The notes: generated by a model not told the origin, from the letters alone. Numbered from the stretch's first letter, positions 25,690 to 34,478 are shown. The stretch: DNA of 41,467 nt from Terribium retamae (GCF_022347545.1 NZ_JAKREW010000039.1:1-41467), one strand, 5' to 3'. Numbers and translations: made by a program.

Positions 25690-27228
25690 ATGACCGCCCT
25701 TCGCGCCAGACGCAGCGCTGAACGCGTCCATTCCAAAGCCGGGGCACGGATCCCGCAATTGCCCTCGCGCCGGGTGGAGAATCCTTATCCGCCGATGGCG
25801 CTCCTCTCTTCCGATCAAGTTGAAGCCATTCATCAGGCTTCGTTGCATATTCTCGAAAATCTCGGCATCGAGATGATGAACAGCCGCGCGCTGGCGCTGT
25901 TTGAAAGCGCTGGCGCGGATGTCGATCACACGACCATGACGGTGCGCCTCGACCGAGGGCTGATCGCTGAGGCTCTCAAAACAGCGCCTTCGTCCTATAC
26001 GCTTACGTCCCGCAACCCGGCACGCCGACTGACGTTCGGCGGCAACATCATTAATTTCACGCTGGTTGCCGGACCGCCCAATGTGCACGATTTCGAACGC
26101 GGTCGTCGCGCCGGCAATCTCCGTGACTACCGGGAACTGGTCAGTCTCGCGCAGCACTTCAACTGCATCCACATGCTCGGCAACCAGGTCTGCGCACCGA
26201 TCGAACTGCCGGCCAATACGCGCCATCTCGACACCTACTTTGCCAATCTGACGCTGGCCGACAAACCGTTCCATGTTTCGGCCATCGGCCGGGGCAGGGC
26301 GCTGGACGGCATCACCATGATGGCGATCGCCCGCGGGCTTTCGCTGGACGAGATTGCCAGCGATCCAGGCGTTGGCACCATTATCTCGGTCAACTCACCG
26401 CGGCGCTTCGACGAGATGATGGCGGAGGGATTGATGACCATGGCCGAGTTCGGCCAATCCGTCTGCATAACCCCGTTCACCCTGATGGGTGCGATGAGCC
26501 CGGTAACACTGGCTGGAGCACTTGCCCAGCAGAACGCCGAAGCCTTGTTCGGAATCGCACTCGCACAATTGGTGCGTCCAGGTTGCCCGGTGGTGTATGG
26601 TGCTTTCACGTCCAATGTCGATATGCGCTCGGGCGCTCCGGCTTTCGGCACACCGGAAAACACCAAGGCCAACATCGCCTCGGGACAATTGGCGCGGCGA
26701 TACAATCTGCCTTATCGCACCACGCCGGGATCGGCTTCCAACGCTGCCGACGCACAAGGCGCCTATGAGACGCTGATGGCATTGTGGGGCGCCGTGCTTG
26801 GCCATGGCAACCTCGTCTACCATGCGGCCGGCTGGCAGGAGGGCGGGCTGACCGCCTCGTACGAGAAGTTCATCATCGACGTCGAAATGATCCAGCACAT
26901 GATGGAATTCCTGCGTCCGATCGTCGTCGACGATGGGGAACTGGCGCTGGATGCGCTGGCAGGCGTCCCGACCGGCGGGCATTTCTTCGGCGAGCCGCAT
27001 ACGCTCGAGCGCTACGCTACGGCATTCTACCAGCCGCTGCTGTCCAACTGGCAGAACTATGAGGCCTGGACCGAAGCCGGCGCACTCGATGCGACACAAC
27101 GCGCAACCAGCCTCTGGAAAAAGGCGCTGGCGGAATATGTGCAGCCGCCGATGGATGCCGACCGACGCGAAGCGCTCGAAGCCTATGCAGCAAAGCGCAA
27201 GGATGAGATCGGAGCCGGAGAGCCATGA
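25690..27228 (+). CDS. MttB-superfamily (trimethylamine methyltransferase-like) protein
   Basis: Member of the non-pyrrolysine MttB superfamily, which moves a methyl group from a quaternary or tertiary amine to a corrinoid protein (MtgB for glycine betaine is the best-known relative). The 512-residue product shows the family features NPYPPMALLSSDQVEAIHQASLHILENLGIEM, VAGPPNVHDFERGRRAG and TPFTLMGAMSPVTLAGALAQQNAEAL. There is no in-frame amber codon, so pyrrolysine is not used. The first ATG (25690) lacks a strong ribosome binding site; the true start could be a later codon near residues 25-36. It lies 86 bases before the FAD-GcvT gene. No corrinoid protein or reductive activase gene is in the window, so its acceptor must be elsewhere or different. 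Substrate unknown. Confidence 0.86.
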   Translation: MTALRARRSAERVHSKAGARIPQLPSRRVENPYPPMALLSSDQVEAIHQASLHILENLGIEMMNSRALALFESAGADVDHTTMTVRLDRGLIAEALKTAPSSYTLTSRNPARRLTFGGNIINFTLVAGPPNVHDFERGRRAGNLRDYRELVSLAQHFNCIHMLGNQVCAPIELPANTRHLDTYFANLTLADKPFHVSAIGRGRALDGITMMAIARGLSLDEIASDPGVGTIISVNSPRRFDEMMAEGLMTMAEFGQSVCITPFTLMGAMSPVTLAGALAQQNAEALFGIALAQLVRPGCPVVYGAFTSNVDMRSGAPAFGTPENTKANIASGQLARRYNLPYRTTPGSASNAADAQGAYETLMALWGAVLGHGNLVYHAAGWQEGGLTASYEKFIIDVEMIQHMMEFLRPIVVDDGELALDALAGVPTGGHFFGEPHTLERYATAFYQPLLSNWQNYEAWTEAGALDATQRATSLWKKALAEYVQPPMDADRREALEAYAAKRKDEIGAGEP

Positions 27229-27314
27229 TCGCGCGCAGCTTACGAAAATGATTCAACTGCTTCAGCCCGAGAATCCCGAAACCCATCCAACCTGTTGAAT
27301 TGTCAGGAAGAGCA

Positions 27315-29756
27315 ATGAAGTCGCATGCAAGGGTCGTGGTCATCGGGGGTGGCGTCGTCGGCTGTTCGGTGTTGTTTCATCTGGCGCGCGCCGGTTGGAC
27401 CGATGCCGTGCTTATCGAACGCGACGAACTGACGTCCGGTTCGACCTGGCATGCGGCTGGCGGCATGCACACGATCAATGGCGACCCGAACGTTGCCAAG
27501 CTGCAGAAATATACGATCAGCCTCTATAAGGAGATCGAGGAACTTTCCGGCCAGGCGACCGGCGTGCATCTGACTGGCGGCGTTTTCCTCGCGGCCACCG
27601 AGGCGCGCATGGACTGGTTGCGCAACATGGTGGCGAAGGGGCGTTATCTCGGCATCGAGCTTGAAGAGATTTCGCCTCGGGAAGCGGCTGAATTGATGCC
27701 GTTGATTGATCCCGGTCAGTTCGTCGGCGCCATCCACAACAAGGAAGATGGTCACCTGGATCCCTCCGGTGTCACCCACGCCTATGCCAAGGCGGCGCGC
27801 AAGCTGGGTGCGGAGATCGAACGTTTCACCAAGGTCGAGGATATCGTGTGCCGGCCGGACGGCATGTGGCGTGTCATCACCAACAAGGGAGAGGTGGTGG
27901 CCGAACATGTTGTCAATGCCGGTGGCCTGTGGGCACGCGAGGTCGGCCGGATGGTCGGGCTCGAACTGCCGGTGCTCGCCATGGAGCATATGTATCTCAT
28001 TACCGAGGACATGCCCGAGGTGGCAGCCTGGAACAAGAAAACCAGCACTGAGATCATGCATGCGGTTGACTTCGATGGTGAGCTCTACCTGCGCCAGGAG
28101 CGCGGCGGCATGCTGATGGGAACCTATGAGAAGGCCGGCAAGCCGTGGTCGGAACAGGCCACGCCTTGGGATTTCGGCCACGAATTGCTGGAGCCCGATA
28201 TCGATCGCATTGCGCCGTCGCTTGAAGTCGGCTTCCGGCATTTCCCGGCGTTCCAGAACACCGGCATCAAACAGATCATCAATGGTCCGTTCACCTTCGC
28301 CCCGGACGGCAATCCGCTCGTCGGACCGGTGCGCGGGCTACCGGGTTTCTGGGTCGCCTGCGGGGTCATGGCTGGTTTCAGCCAAGGGGGCGGCGTTGGA
28401 TTGGCGCTGTCGAACTGGATGATGAATGGCGATCCTGGCGCCGACATCTTTGCCATGGATGTCGCGCGCTATGGCGACTGGGCTTCGATGGCCTACACCA
28501 ACACGAAGGTGCGCGAGAATTATTCGCGCCGTTTCTCCATCCGGTTCCCCAACGAGGAATTGCCGGCAGGGCGCAGACTGAAGACGACGCCGATCTATGA
28601 TTGCCTCGCGCAACGCGGCGCTCAATTCGGCTCCGCCTATGGGCTGGAGGTTCCACTCTGGTACGCGCCGGAGGGCGTGCGTGACGAATTTTCCTGGCGG
28701 CGGTCGACAGATTTCGAGCATGTCACTGCCGAGGTGAAGACGGCGCGCGAACGCGTTGGTCTTTCCGAGATCTCCTCCTTTGCCAAATACAAGGTAACGG
28801 GGACTGGGGCAGGGGCGTGGCTCGACAGGCTGCTCGCCTGCAAATTGCCAGCGGCAGGTCGCATGACCCTTGCACCGATGCTGAAGGAAGACGGCAGGCT
28901 GATCGGCGATTTTTCTCTCGCCAATCTTGGCGCGGGTCATAATGGCAAAGCCGAATGGTTCATCGCTGGATCGGGCGTAGCCGAACAATACCACATGCGC
29001 TGGTTCGAGCGGCATTTGCCCGCCGATGGGTCGGTGAAGATAGAGGCCCTCGGATTGAGCCGTGTGGGTTTGTCCATCGCGGGGCCACGCGCGCGGGATG
29101 TCCTGGCCAAGGTCACCCATGCCGATGTGTCGCCTTCGGCGTTTAAGTTCATGGACATCGGGCGGATCGATATCGGTATGGCGTCGTGTCTGGTCGGTCG
29201 GGTGAGTTACACCGGCGACCTCGGTTACGAAATCTGGATGGCCCCAGAGTATCAGCGCCATGTCTTCGAGATCCTGTTGGCGGCCGGCGAGGAGTTCGGG
29301 ATCGGCCTGTTCGGTTCGCGAGCGCTCAATGCGCTGCGCCTGGAAAAGAACTACGGCTCGTGGGCGCGCGAATACCGGCCGATCTATGGACCACTGGAAG
29401 CCGGGCTTGACCGTTTCGTTGCTTATGCGAAACCTGCAGAATTCATCGGCAAGAAGGCGGCCGTGGCCGAGCGTGCCTCCGGCGGTAAATTGAGGCTGCG
29501 CAGTTTCGTGGTCGAGGCCGTGGATGCCGATGTGATCGGTGACGAGCCGATCTGGCATAATGGCGCGGTGCGCGGATGGGTGACATCCGGCGGTTATGCC
29601 CACCATTCCGGCGTGTCCGTGGCGATGGGATATGTGCCGAAGGAGATCGCGGACGAAAGCGACGGCTTCGAGATCGAATTTCTCGGCCGTCGCCATGCGG
29701 CCCGCATGCAGTCTGTTCCTCTGTTCGATGGAAATCAGGAAAGACTGCGCGGATAA
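27315..29756 (+). CDS. FAD-dependent oxidoreductase with GcvT domain (dimethylglycine/sarcosine dehydrogenase family)
   Basis: Oxidative N-demethylase of the dimethylglycine/sarcosine dehydrogenase family, which oxidises an N-methyl group and passes the one-carbon unit to tetrahydrofolate. The 813-residue protein has an N-terminal DAO/FAD domain with GGGVVG (11-16) and TSGSTWHAAGG, where His46 matches the histidine that binds FAD covalently in the mammalian enzymes, a middle FAO_M-like region, and C-terminal GcvT folate-binding domains (about 420-800) containing YTGDLGYEIWMAP and RALNALRLEKNYGSWAREY. The ATG at 27315 follows AGGAAGAG. The adjacent MttB-like gene suggests that both act on methylated amines. 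Specificity for dimethylglycine, sarcosine or another amine is not resolved. Confidence 0.9.
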   Translation: MKSHARVVVIGGGVVGCSVLFHLARAGWTDAVLIERDELTSGSTWHAAGGMHTINGDPNVAKLQKYTISLYKEIEELSGQATGVHLTGGVFLAATEARMDWLRNMVAKGRYLGIELEEISPREAAELMPLIDPGQFVGAIHNKEDGHLDPSGVTHAYAKAARKLGAEIERFTKVEDIVCRPDGMWRVITNKGEVVAEHVVNAGGLWAREVGRMVGLELPVLAMEHMYLITEDMPEVAAWNKKTSTEIMHAVDFDGELYLRQERGGMLMGTYEKAGKPWSEQATPWDFGHELLEPDIDRIAPSLEVGFRHFPAFQNTGIKQIINGPFTFAPDGNPLVGPVRGLPGFWVACGVMAGFSQGGGVGLALSNWMMNGDPGADIFAMDVARYGDWASMAYTNTKVRENYSRRFSIRFPNEELPAGRRLKTTPIYDCLAQRGAQFGSAYGLEVPLWYAPEGVRDEFSWRRSTDFEHVTAEVKTARERVGLSEISSFAKYKVTGTGAGAWLDRLLACKLPAAGRMTLAPMLKEDGRLIGDFSLANLGAGHNGKAEWFIAGSGVAEQYHMRWFERHLPADGSVKIEALGLSRVGLSIAGPRARDVLAKVTHADVSPSAFKFMDIGRIDIGMASCLVGRVSYTGDLGYEIWMAPEYQRHVFEILLAAGEEFGIGLFGSRALNALRLEKNYGSWAREYRPIYGPLEAGLDRFVAYAKPAEFIGKKAAVAERASGGKLRLRSFVVEAVDADVIGDEPIWHNGAVRGWVTSGGYAHHSGVSVAMGYVPKEIADESDGFEIEFLGRRHAARMQSVPLFDGNQERLRG

Positions 29757-29760
29757 GGTT

Positions 29761-29796
29761 GCGCCAGCGGGAGGCGCATATGCCTCTCGCCGGCGT
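29761..29796. terminator. Bidirectional terminator-like hairpin between convergent genes
   Basis: A 15-base imperfect stem (GCGCCAGCGGGAGGC against GCCTCTCGCCGGCGT, twelve pairs plus two wobble pairs) around a 6-base loop lies in the 46 bases between the convergent FAD-GcvT and VOC genes. No U-run. It probably limits read-through from both sides. Confidence 0.6.
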
Positions 29797-29802
29797 TGCT
29801 GC

Positions 29803-30579
29803 TCAGCGTATCGGAGCGAGGAGCGCGAAATAGGCGCCTTGCGGATCGGTGCATTGCACGATCCACTGGCCGTTGGGTACTTCCATCGGTCCCATGACGA
29901 TCTTGCCGCCATTGTCGACCACGCGCTTGGCGGCGTCATCGATGGCCGCAACATTGAAATAAAACAGCCAGACAGGATTCGGGATCTGTTCCGGCTTGTT
30001 CATCATGCCGCCGCTGACCACGCCATCGACCGAAAAAAGCTGGTAGATGCCCATCAGCCCCATGTCGAAGGGCTGGTCCTTCACCCAACCGAACTGACCG
30101 GAATAGAAGTCGAAAGCTTGCTGCCAATCGGTCGTGTAGAGTTCATGCCAGCCGACATGACCGGGAGTGTTCAACGGGACTGGTGGCTGATCGGGACCAT
30201 TCGGCTCCAGGAACATGAAAGCCGCGCCCTGCGGATCGGCGACGACGGCGAAACGACCGACGCCTGGAACCTCGTAGACGGGGCGGTCCACAACGCCACC
30301 GGCCTTCTGCAAGGCATCGACTGAGCCATTGATATCCTTGGTGGGAAAATAACCCATCCAAGCGGCCGGAACACCCATCTTGGCAGCTTCGTCCGGGAGG
30401 GTCGTCAACCCTCCGACACCGCGGTCGCCGGCATTGACGACGACATAGCGTGGCGAGGCAGCTGCATTTTCGAATGGTTCAGCGCGCCAACCGACAACAG
30501 CCGTATAGAAGGCCTCCGCAGCATCGAGGTCGGTTGTCGTCAATTCATACCAGAAGAACGATTTTTCGGAATTCGACAT
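29803..30579 (-). CDS. VOC-family protein with two glyoxalase-like domains
   Basis: Vicinal oxygen chelate superfamily protein. The 258-residue product has two tandem glyoxalase/bleomycin-resistance-type repeats (about 5-120, beginning FFWYELTTTDLDAAEAFYTAVVGW, and 130-255, beginning VGWHELYTTDWQQAFDFYSGQFGW), as in the CFP30/27-kDa antigen-like group. The ATG at 30579-30577 follows AAGGAGG; an upstream frame extension has no such site. Substrate and reaction are unknown; family members range from metal-dependent enzymes to drug-binding proteins. It is convergent with the FAD-GcvT gene and divergent from the membrane-protein gene, so it is probably monocistronic. Confidence 0.85.
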   Translation of the reverse strand: MSNSEKSFFWYELTTTDLDAAEAFYTAVVGWRAEPFENAAASPRYVVVNAGDRGVGGLTTLPDEAAKMGVPAAWMGYFPTKDINGSVDALQKAGGVVDRPVYEVPGVGRFAVVADPQGAAFMFLEPNGPDQPPVPLNTPGHVGWHELYTTDWQQAFDFYSGQFGWVKDQPFDMGLMGIYQLFSVDGVVSGGMMNKPEQIPNPVWLFYFNVAAIDDAAKRVVDNGGKIVMGPMEVPNGQWIVQCTDPQGAYFALLAPIR

Positions 30580-30743
30580 GTGCTCCTCCTTGTTCCGCCG
30601 TCGCACCGGCGCGCTGGACCGTCTCATAGGACGAAGCAGTAGGCGTGATTCCGACAGCGGTCTCTATTTTGCGGCAAAGCCGTGGGACCACGTCCTTGTG
30701 ACAGGGTTGAGTGCAATAGAGATCGAAACCAGCAGCAAGATCG

Positions 30744-31241
30744 ATGGTCGAGCTTCTGCAAGTTGTCAGCTTTCTTCTTGTCGCCGTTGCAATGGCGCTG
30801 TCGCTGGCCCATGCCTTGGAGTTCCCCGGCAAGCTTCGCTTGTCCGAGAAGCAATATCTCGCAATCCAGCAGATCTATTATCCGGGTTTCACGATCGGCG
30901 GTGCGGCGGAGCCGTTAGGCGTCCTTTTCCTCCTCGCACTCCTGTTCTTTACGCCGGCAGGCATATCGTTCTGGCTAACAGCTGCGGCAATGATCACCCT
31001 GGCGGCTGCGCACGCCGCCTACTGGCTCATGACGCATCCGGTGAACAATTTCTGGCTCAAGGGAACAAAGCTGTCGACGGCGGGCAGCAGCTTCTTTGAT
31101 GTGGATCCACTGGCGCAACGGTCAAAAGAACCATCCGATTGGCAAACGCTACGCGACCGTTGGGAATGGTCGCACGTTGTCCGGGCGCTGCTTTCGTTTG
31201 CCAGTTTGACATTGCTGGCGACTGCTATCGTGCTGAGCTGA
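30744..31241 (+). CDS. Small membrane protein, DUF1772-like
   Basis: Integral membrane protein of 165 residues with about four hydrophobic segments (residues 4-23, 50-70, 75-92 and 146-164). The features HPVNNFWLKG and DWQTLRDRWEWSHVVRALLS resemble the DUF1772/anthrone oxygenase-like family, which has an N-containing loop and a conserved W..R.RWE..H..R stretch. Function unknown. Its ATG (30744) has only a weak upstream site, so the start is uncertain. It lies in the gap between VOC (divergent) and preT (same strand, 144 bases downstream) and shows no evident functional link to either. Confidence 0.7.
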   Translation: MVELLQVVSFLLVAVAMALSLAHALEFPGKLRLSEKQYLAIQQIYYPGFTIGGAAEPLGVLFLLALLFFTPAGISFWLTAAAMITLAAAHAAYWLMTHPVNNFWLKGTKLSTAGSSFFDVDPLAQRSKEPSDWQTLRDRWEWSHVVRALLSFASLTLLATAIVLS

Positions 31242-31318
31242 TTGAATATTTTTGAGTGGCCAGTAAATATGACAGTAAAACTCATATTATCGTTGCGGCT
31301 CAAAGGTTTATCCGAAAT

Positions 31319-31334
31319 TTGACCGATTGATAAA
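31319..31334 (+). promoter_or_regulatory. RutR-like box upstream of preT
   Basis: TTGACCGATTGATAAA matches the E. coli RutR consensus (TTGACCA, two bases, TGGTCAA) at 11 of 14 defined positions and lies about 52 bases before the preT start. It shares the half-site TTGACCG, read as its complement, with the box upstream of the aminotransferase gene. Assignment is by eye. Confidence 0.55.
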
Positions 31335-31385
31335 AAAATAAAACGTGCTAGCCTTTCTCCAAAACCACAACAATGGGGAACCGGA

Positions 31386-32741
31386 ATGACGACTGGTCAT
31401 TTCAAGGAAGGCATCGCCGCAGGCCGGCTGTCGCCCGAGGTCTATGCAGACAATTTTGGCGACCTGCATCCGCCGCTCGATCATCACGAGGCGCTGGTCG
31501 AATCCGATCGCTGCTATTTCTGCTACGATGCGCCTTGTATGCAGGCCTGTCCGACATCGATCGACATTCCGATGTTCATCCGGCAGATATCGACCGGCAA
31601 TGCGCTTGGCTCGGCCAAGACCATCTTCGATCAGAACATTCTGGGTGGGATGTGTGCCCGTGTCTGCCCTACAGAGACGCTTTGCGAGGAAGCGTGTGTG
31701 CGTGAAACTGCAGAGGGCAAGCCGGTGCAGATTGGCCGGCTGCAGCGCTACGCCACCGATGTGGCGATGGCGGAGGGCAAGCAGTTCTACACTCGCGCCA
31801 AATCGACGGGCAAGAAAGTCGCCATCGTCGGTGCCGGCCCTGCCGGACTCGCCGCTGCGCATCGGCTCGCGCGTCACGGTCATGATGTAACCGTGCTGGA
31901 GGCAAAGCCGAAATCAGGCGGCCTGAACGAATACGGTATCGCTGCTTACAAGAGCGTCGACAATTTCGCCCAGGCCGAGGTCGATTACGTGACCGCGATC
32001 GGCGGCATCACGATCGAGAACGGCAAGGCGCTGGGTCGCGACTATCAGCTTTCCGAACTGACCAGTACATATGATGCCGTGTTTCTCGGCATGGGGCTGA
32101 GCGGCGTCAACGCGCTGCGCGCCGAGGGTGAAGAAGCGAACGGTGTCGCAAATGCCGTCGACTTCATTGCCGAGCTGAGGCAGGCGAGTGATCTCGGCAA
32201 TCTGCCGGTCGGTCGCCGCGTCGTCGTCATCGGCGGCGGCATGACCGCCGTGGACGCGGCTGTGCAGTCGAAGCTGCTCGGCGCGGAGGAGGTGACGATC
32301 TGCTACCGTCGCGGCAAGGAAGACATGAATGCCTCGGAGTTCGAGCAGGATCTTGCGGCCGCGAATGGGGTCACCATCCGCCACTGGCTGCAACCGAAGA
32401 AAGTCATTGCTGACGGCGGCAAGGCGATCGCTATCGAGCTCGAATACACGACCATGAAGGAAGGTAAGCTTGTTGGCACCGGCGAAACGCTGCGGCTGGC
32501 AGCCGACCAGATCTTCAAAGCGATCGGCCAATCCTTTGTGCCTGCCGCGCTGAATGGCAGTGGCCAGGCCATCGCGCTAGAGAACGGCCGCATCAAGGTC
32601 GATGGCGAAGGCCGCACCTCGCTGGCCAAGGTCTGGGCCGGTGGCGACTGCGTCGTCGACAGCCGTGAGGACCTCACGGTCTCGGCGGTGGCCGCAGGGC
32701 GCGACGCTGCCGAAAGCATCCATCGGACCTTGATGGGCTGA
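31386..32741 (+). CDS. preT: NAD-dependent dihydropyrimidine dehydrogenase subunit PreT
   Basis: FAD/NAD(P)- and iron-sulfur-binding subunit that feeds electrons to PreA for reducing uracil and thymine to the dihydro forms. The 451-residue protein has two Cys clusters (43, 46, 51, 55 and 90, 94, 100, 104: RCYFCYDAPCMQAC and GGMCARVCPTETLCEEAC) and a GltD/AegA-like flavin domain with GAGPAG (149-154), a second dinucleotide motif VVIGGGMTAVDAAVQ and the C-terminal FAD motif VWAGGDCV. The ATG at 31386 gives the normal length. Its TGA overlaps the ATG of the next small gene by one base, indicating translational coupling. The operon is preT, a small gene, preA; a RutR-like box precedes it. Confidence 0.94.
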   Translation: MTTGHFKEGIAAGRLSPEVYADNFGDLHPPLDHHEALVESDRCYFCYDAPCMQACPTSIDIPMFIRQISTGNALGSAKTIFDQNILGGMCARVCPTETLCEEACVRETAEGKPVQIGRLQRYATDVAMAEGKQFYTRAKSTGKKVAIVGAGPAGLAAAHRLARHGHDVTVLEAKPKSGGLNEYGIAAYKSVDNFAQAEVDYVTAIGGITIENGKALGRDYQLSELTSTYDAVFLGMGLSGVNALRAEGEEANGVANAVDFIAELRQASDLGNLPVGRRVVVIGGGMTAVDAAVQSKLLGAEEVTICYRRGKEDMNASEFEQDLAAANGVTIRHWLQPKKVIADGGKAIAIELEYTTMKEGKLVGTGETLRLAADQIFKAIGQSFVPAALNGSGQAIALENGRIKVDGEGRTSLAKVWAGGDCVVDSREDLTVSAVAAGRDAAESIHRTLMG

Positions 32742-33049
32742 TGATGGAACGGCTGTTTTCCCACGGGGCGAATTCCTTGGGCCTGTGGGGAGACGGCGAC
32801 GAGATCGAGATGATCGAGGCCGTTGAACGGGCCTTCGCCATCAGGTTCGAAAATGCGGAAGCGGAGCAACTCGTTACAATGGGGCAGCTGTTTGATCTGG
32901 TGAAATCGAAGATCGGCAATCAAGGCGCCGAGGCGATCACCGATGACGCGCTTTGGAGCGAACTCGTCAAGCATGCTCGCGACGCCGGTGCGGATCCGCG
33001 CCGTGCAGTCGATCGCAACACAACATTCTTTTCCCGAAACGCGGAGTAA
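32741..33049 (+). CDS. Small ACP-like protein of unknown function within the pre operon
   Basis: A 102-residue protein whose start codon overlaps the preT stop (TGATG) and whose end is six bases before preA, so it is clearly expressed with both. The segment DEIEMIEAVERAFAIRFENAEAEQLVTMGQLFDLVKSKI resembles helices II-IV of acyl carrier protein-like domains, but the serine that carries the phosphopantetheine arm is replaced by acidic residues (GDGDE at the DSL position). I know no standard function. It might help assemble or bind the PreT-PreA complex. The C-terminal half (ARDAGADPRRAVDRNTTFF) shows nothing recognisable. Confidence 0.75.
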   Translation: MMERLFSHGANSLGLWGDGDEIEMIEAVERAFAIRFENAEAEQLVTMGQLFDLVKSKIGNQGAEAITDDALWSELVKHARDAGADPRRAVDRNTTFFSRNAE

Positions 33050-33055
33050 GAAGCC

Positions 33056-34369
33056 ATGGCGGACATCCGCAACAACTTTGTCGGCATCAAGTCACCCAAT
33101 CCGTTCTGGCTTGCGTCCGCGCCGCCAACGGACAAGGCCTACAATGTCGAGCGTGCCTTCAAGGCAGGCTGGGGCGGCGTGGTCTGGAAGACATTGGGCG
33201 AGGAAGGCCCGCCGGTGGTCAACGTGAACGGACCTCGTTACGGCGCGATCTGGGGCGCCGACCGCCGGCTGCTCGGCCTCAACAACATCGAGCTGATCAC
33301 CGATCGCGACCTGCAGACCAACCTGCGCGAAATGAAACAGGTCAAGAAGAACTGGCCGGATCGTGCGCTGATCGCCTCGATCATGGTGCCCTGTGTCGAG
33401 GACAGCTGGAAGGCGATCCTGCCGCTTGTGGAAGAAACCGAAGCGGACGGCATCGAACTCAATTTCGGCTGCCCGCATGGCATGAGCGAGCGCGGCATGG
33501 GCGCCGCCGTCGGCCAGGTGCCGGAATACATCGAGATGGTGGTGCGCTGGTGCAAGCAGTATACGCGCATGCCGGTGATCACCAAGCTGACGCCCAACAT
33601 CACCGACATCCGCAAGCCGGCGCGGGCGGCCAGGTCCGGTGGCACCGATGCGGTATCGCTCATCAACACCATCAACTCGATCACCTCGGTCAATCTCGAC
33701 AGCTTCTCGCCGGAGCCTTCGATCGACGGCAAAGGCAGCCATGGCGGCTATTGCGGTCCGGCGGTGAAACCGATCGCGCTCAACATGGTGGCCGAGATTG
33801 CCCGTGATCCGGAAACGCACGGCCTGCCGATCTCCGGCATTGGCGGCATCACCACCTGGCGCGACGCGGCCGAGTTCCTAGCCCTGGGTGCCGGCAACGT
33901 GCAGGTCTGCACGGCGGCCATGACCTACGGCTTCAAGATCGTTCAGGAAATGATCGCCGGCCTGGAAAACTGGATGGATGAGAAGGGCCACCGGTCGCTC
34001 GATGACATCATCGGGCGTGCGACACCCAATGTCAGCGACTGGCAATATCTCAACCTCAACTATGTCGCCAAGGCGCATATCGATCAGGATGCCTGCATCA
34101 AATGCGGCCGCTGCCACATTGCCTGCGAAGACACCTCGCATCAGGCGATCACCTCGATGGTCGACGGCGTTCGCCATTTCGAGGTGATGGAGGACGAGTG
34201 CGTTGGCTGCAATCTGTGCGTCAATGTCTGCCCGGTCGATGGCTGCATCACCATGGTGCCGCTGGCCGCCGGCACGCTCGACCAGCGCACCGGCAAGACG
34301 GTCGAGCCCGTCTATGCCAACTGGACGACGCATCCCAACAATCCGATGGCCAAGGTTGCTGCCGAATAG
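33056..34369 (+). CDS. preA: NAD-dependent dihydropyrimidine dehydrogenase subunit PreA
   Basis: Catalytic FMN subunit reducing uracil and thymine to dihydrouracil and dihydrothymine, the first step of the reductive pyrimidine pathway. The 437-residue protein has a dihydroorotate-dehydrogenase-like barrel with the active-site cysteine Cys139 in ELNFGCPHGMSERGMG, the FMN phosphate region (GIGGITTWRDAAEFLALGAG), and a C-terminal ferredoxin domain with two 4Fe-4S motifs (CIKCGRCHIAC and CVGCNLCVNVCP). It starts six bases after the small gene and is followed by a strong Rho-independent terminator. The next pathway enzymes (dihydropyrimidinase, beta-ureidopropionase) are not in this window. Confidence 0.95.
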   Translation: MADIRNNFVGIKSPNPFWLASAPPTDKAYNVERAFKAGWGGVVWKTLGEEGPPVVNVNGPRYGAIWGADRRLLGLNNIELITDRDLQTNLREMKQVKKNWPDRALIASIMVPCVEDSWKAILPLVEETEADGIELNFGCPHGMSERGMGAAVGQVPEYIEMVVRWCKQYTRMPVITKLTPNITDIRKPARAARSGGTDAVSLINTINSITSVNLDSFSPEPSIDGKGSHGGYCGPAVKPIALNMVAEIARDPETHGLPISGIGGITTWRDAAEFLALGAGNVQVCTAAMTYGFKIVQEMIAGLENWMDEKGHRSLDDIIGRATPNVSDWQYLNLNYVAKAHIDQDACIKCGRCHIACEDTSHQAITSMVDGVRHFEVMEDECVGCNLCVNVCPVDGCITMVPLAAGTLDQRTGKTVEPVYANWTTHPNNPMAKVAAE

Positions 34370-34385
34370 GTTCTGACGGACGATG

Positions 34386-34418
34386 AAAGGCGGTGCAGCC
34401 GTGCACCGCCTTTCTTCA
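34386..34418 (+). terminator. Rho-independent terminator after preA
   Basis: A perfect 12-base stem (AAAGGCGGTGCA / TGCACCGCCTTT) with a 4-base loop GCCG is followed by TTTCTTC. It lies 17 bases after the preA stop and ends the preT-preA operon. Confidence 0.85.
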
Positions 34419-34426
34419 AATCCCTA

Positions 34427-34460
34427 TTGACGATAAAATGTATCCAAGATAAAAATTATC
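34427..34460 (+). promoter_or_regulatory. Promoter and operator of the Rrf2 gene
   Basis: TTGACG (34427-34432) and TAAAAA (34450-34455), spaced by 17 bases, form a plausible promoter. The palindrome GATAAAAATTATC (34448-34460; arms GATAA/TTATC) covers the -10, as expected for an autoregulating repressor, and lies just upstream of the ribosome binding site. Confidence 0.55.
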
Positions 34461-34478
34461 GATGATTAAGGAGCAATC

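Noticed and set aside
25690..27228. Pyrrolysine-containing trimethylamine methyltransferase
   Set aside because: The frame has no internal amber codon; it belongs to the non-pyrrolysine group of the superfamily.
28338..29954. A 538-codon minus-strand frame over the FAD-GcvT gene
   Set aside because: Antisense shadow of a gene with clear FAD and GcvT motifs, and it also crosses the terminator between convergent genes.
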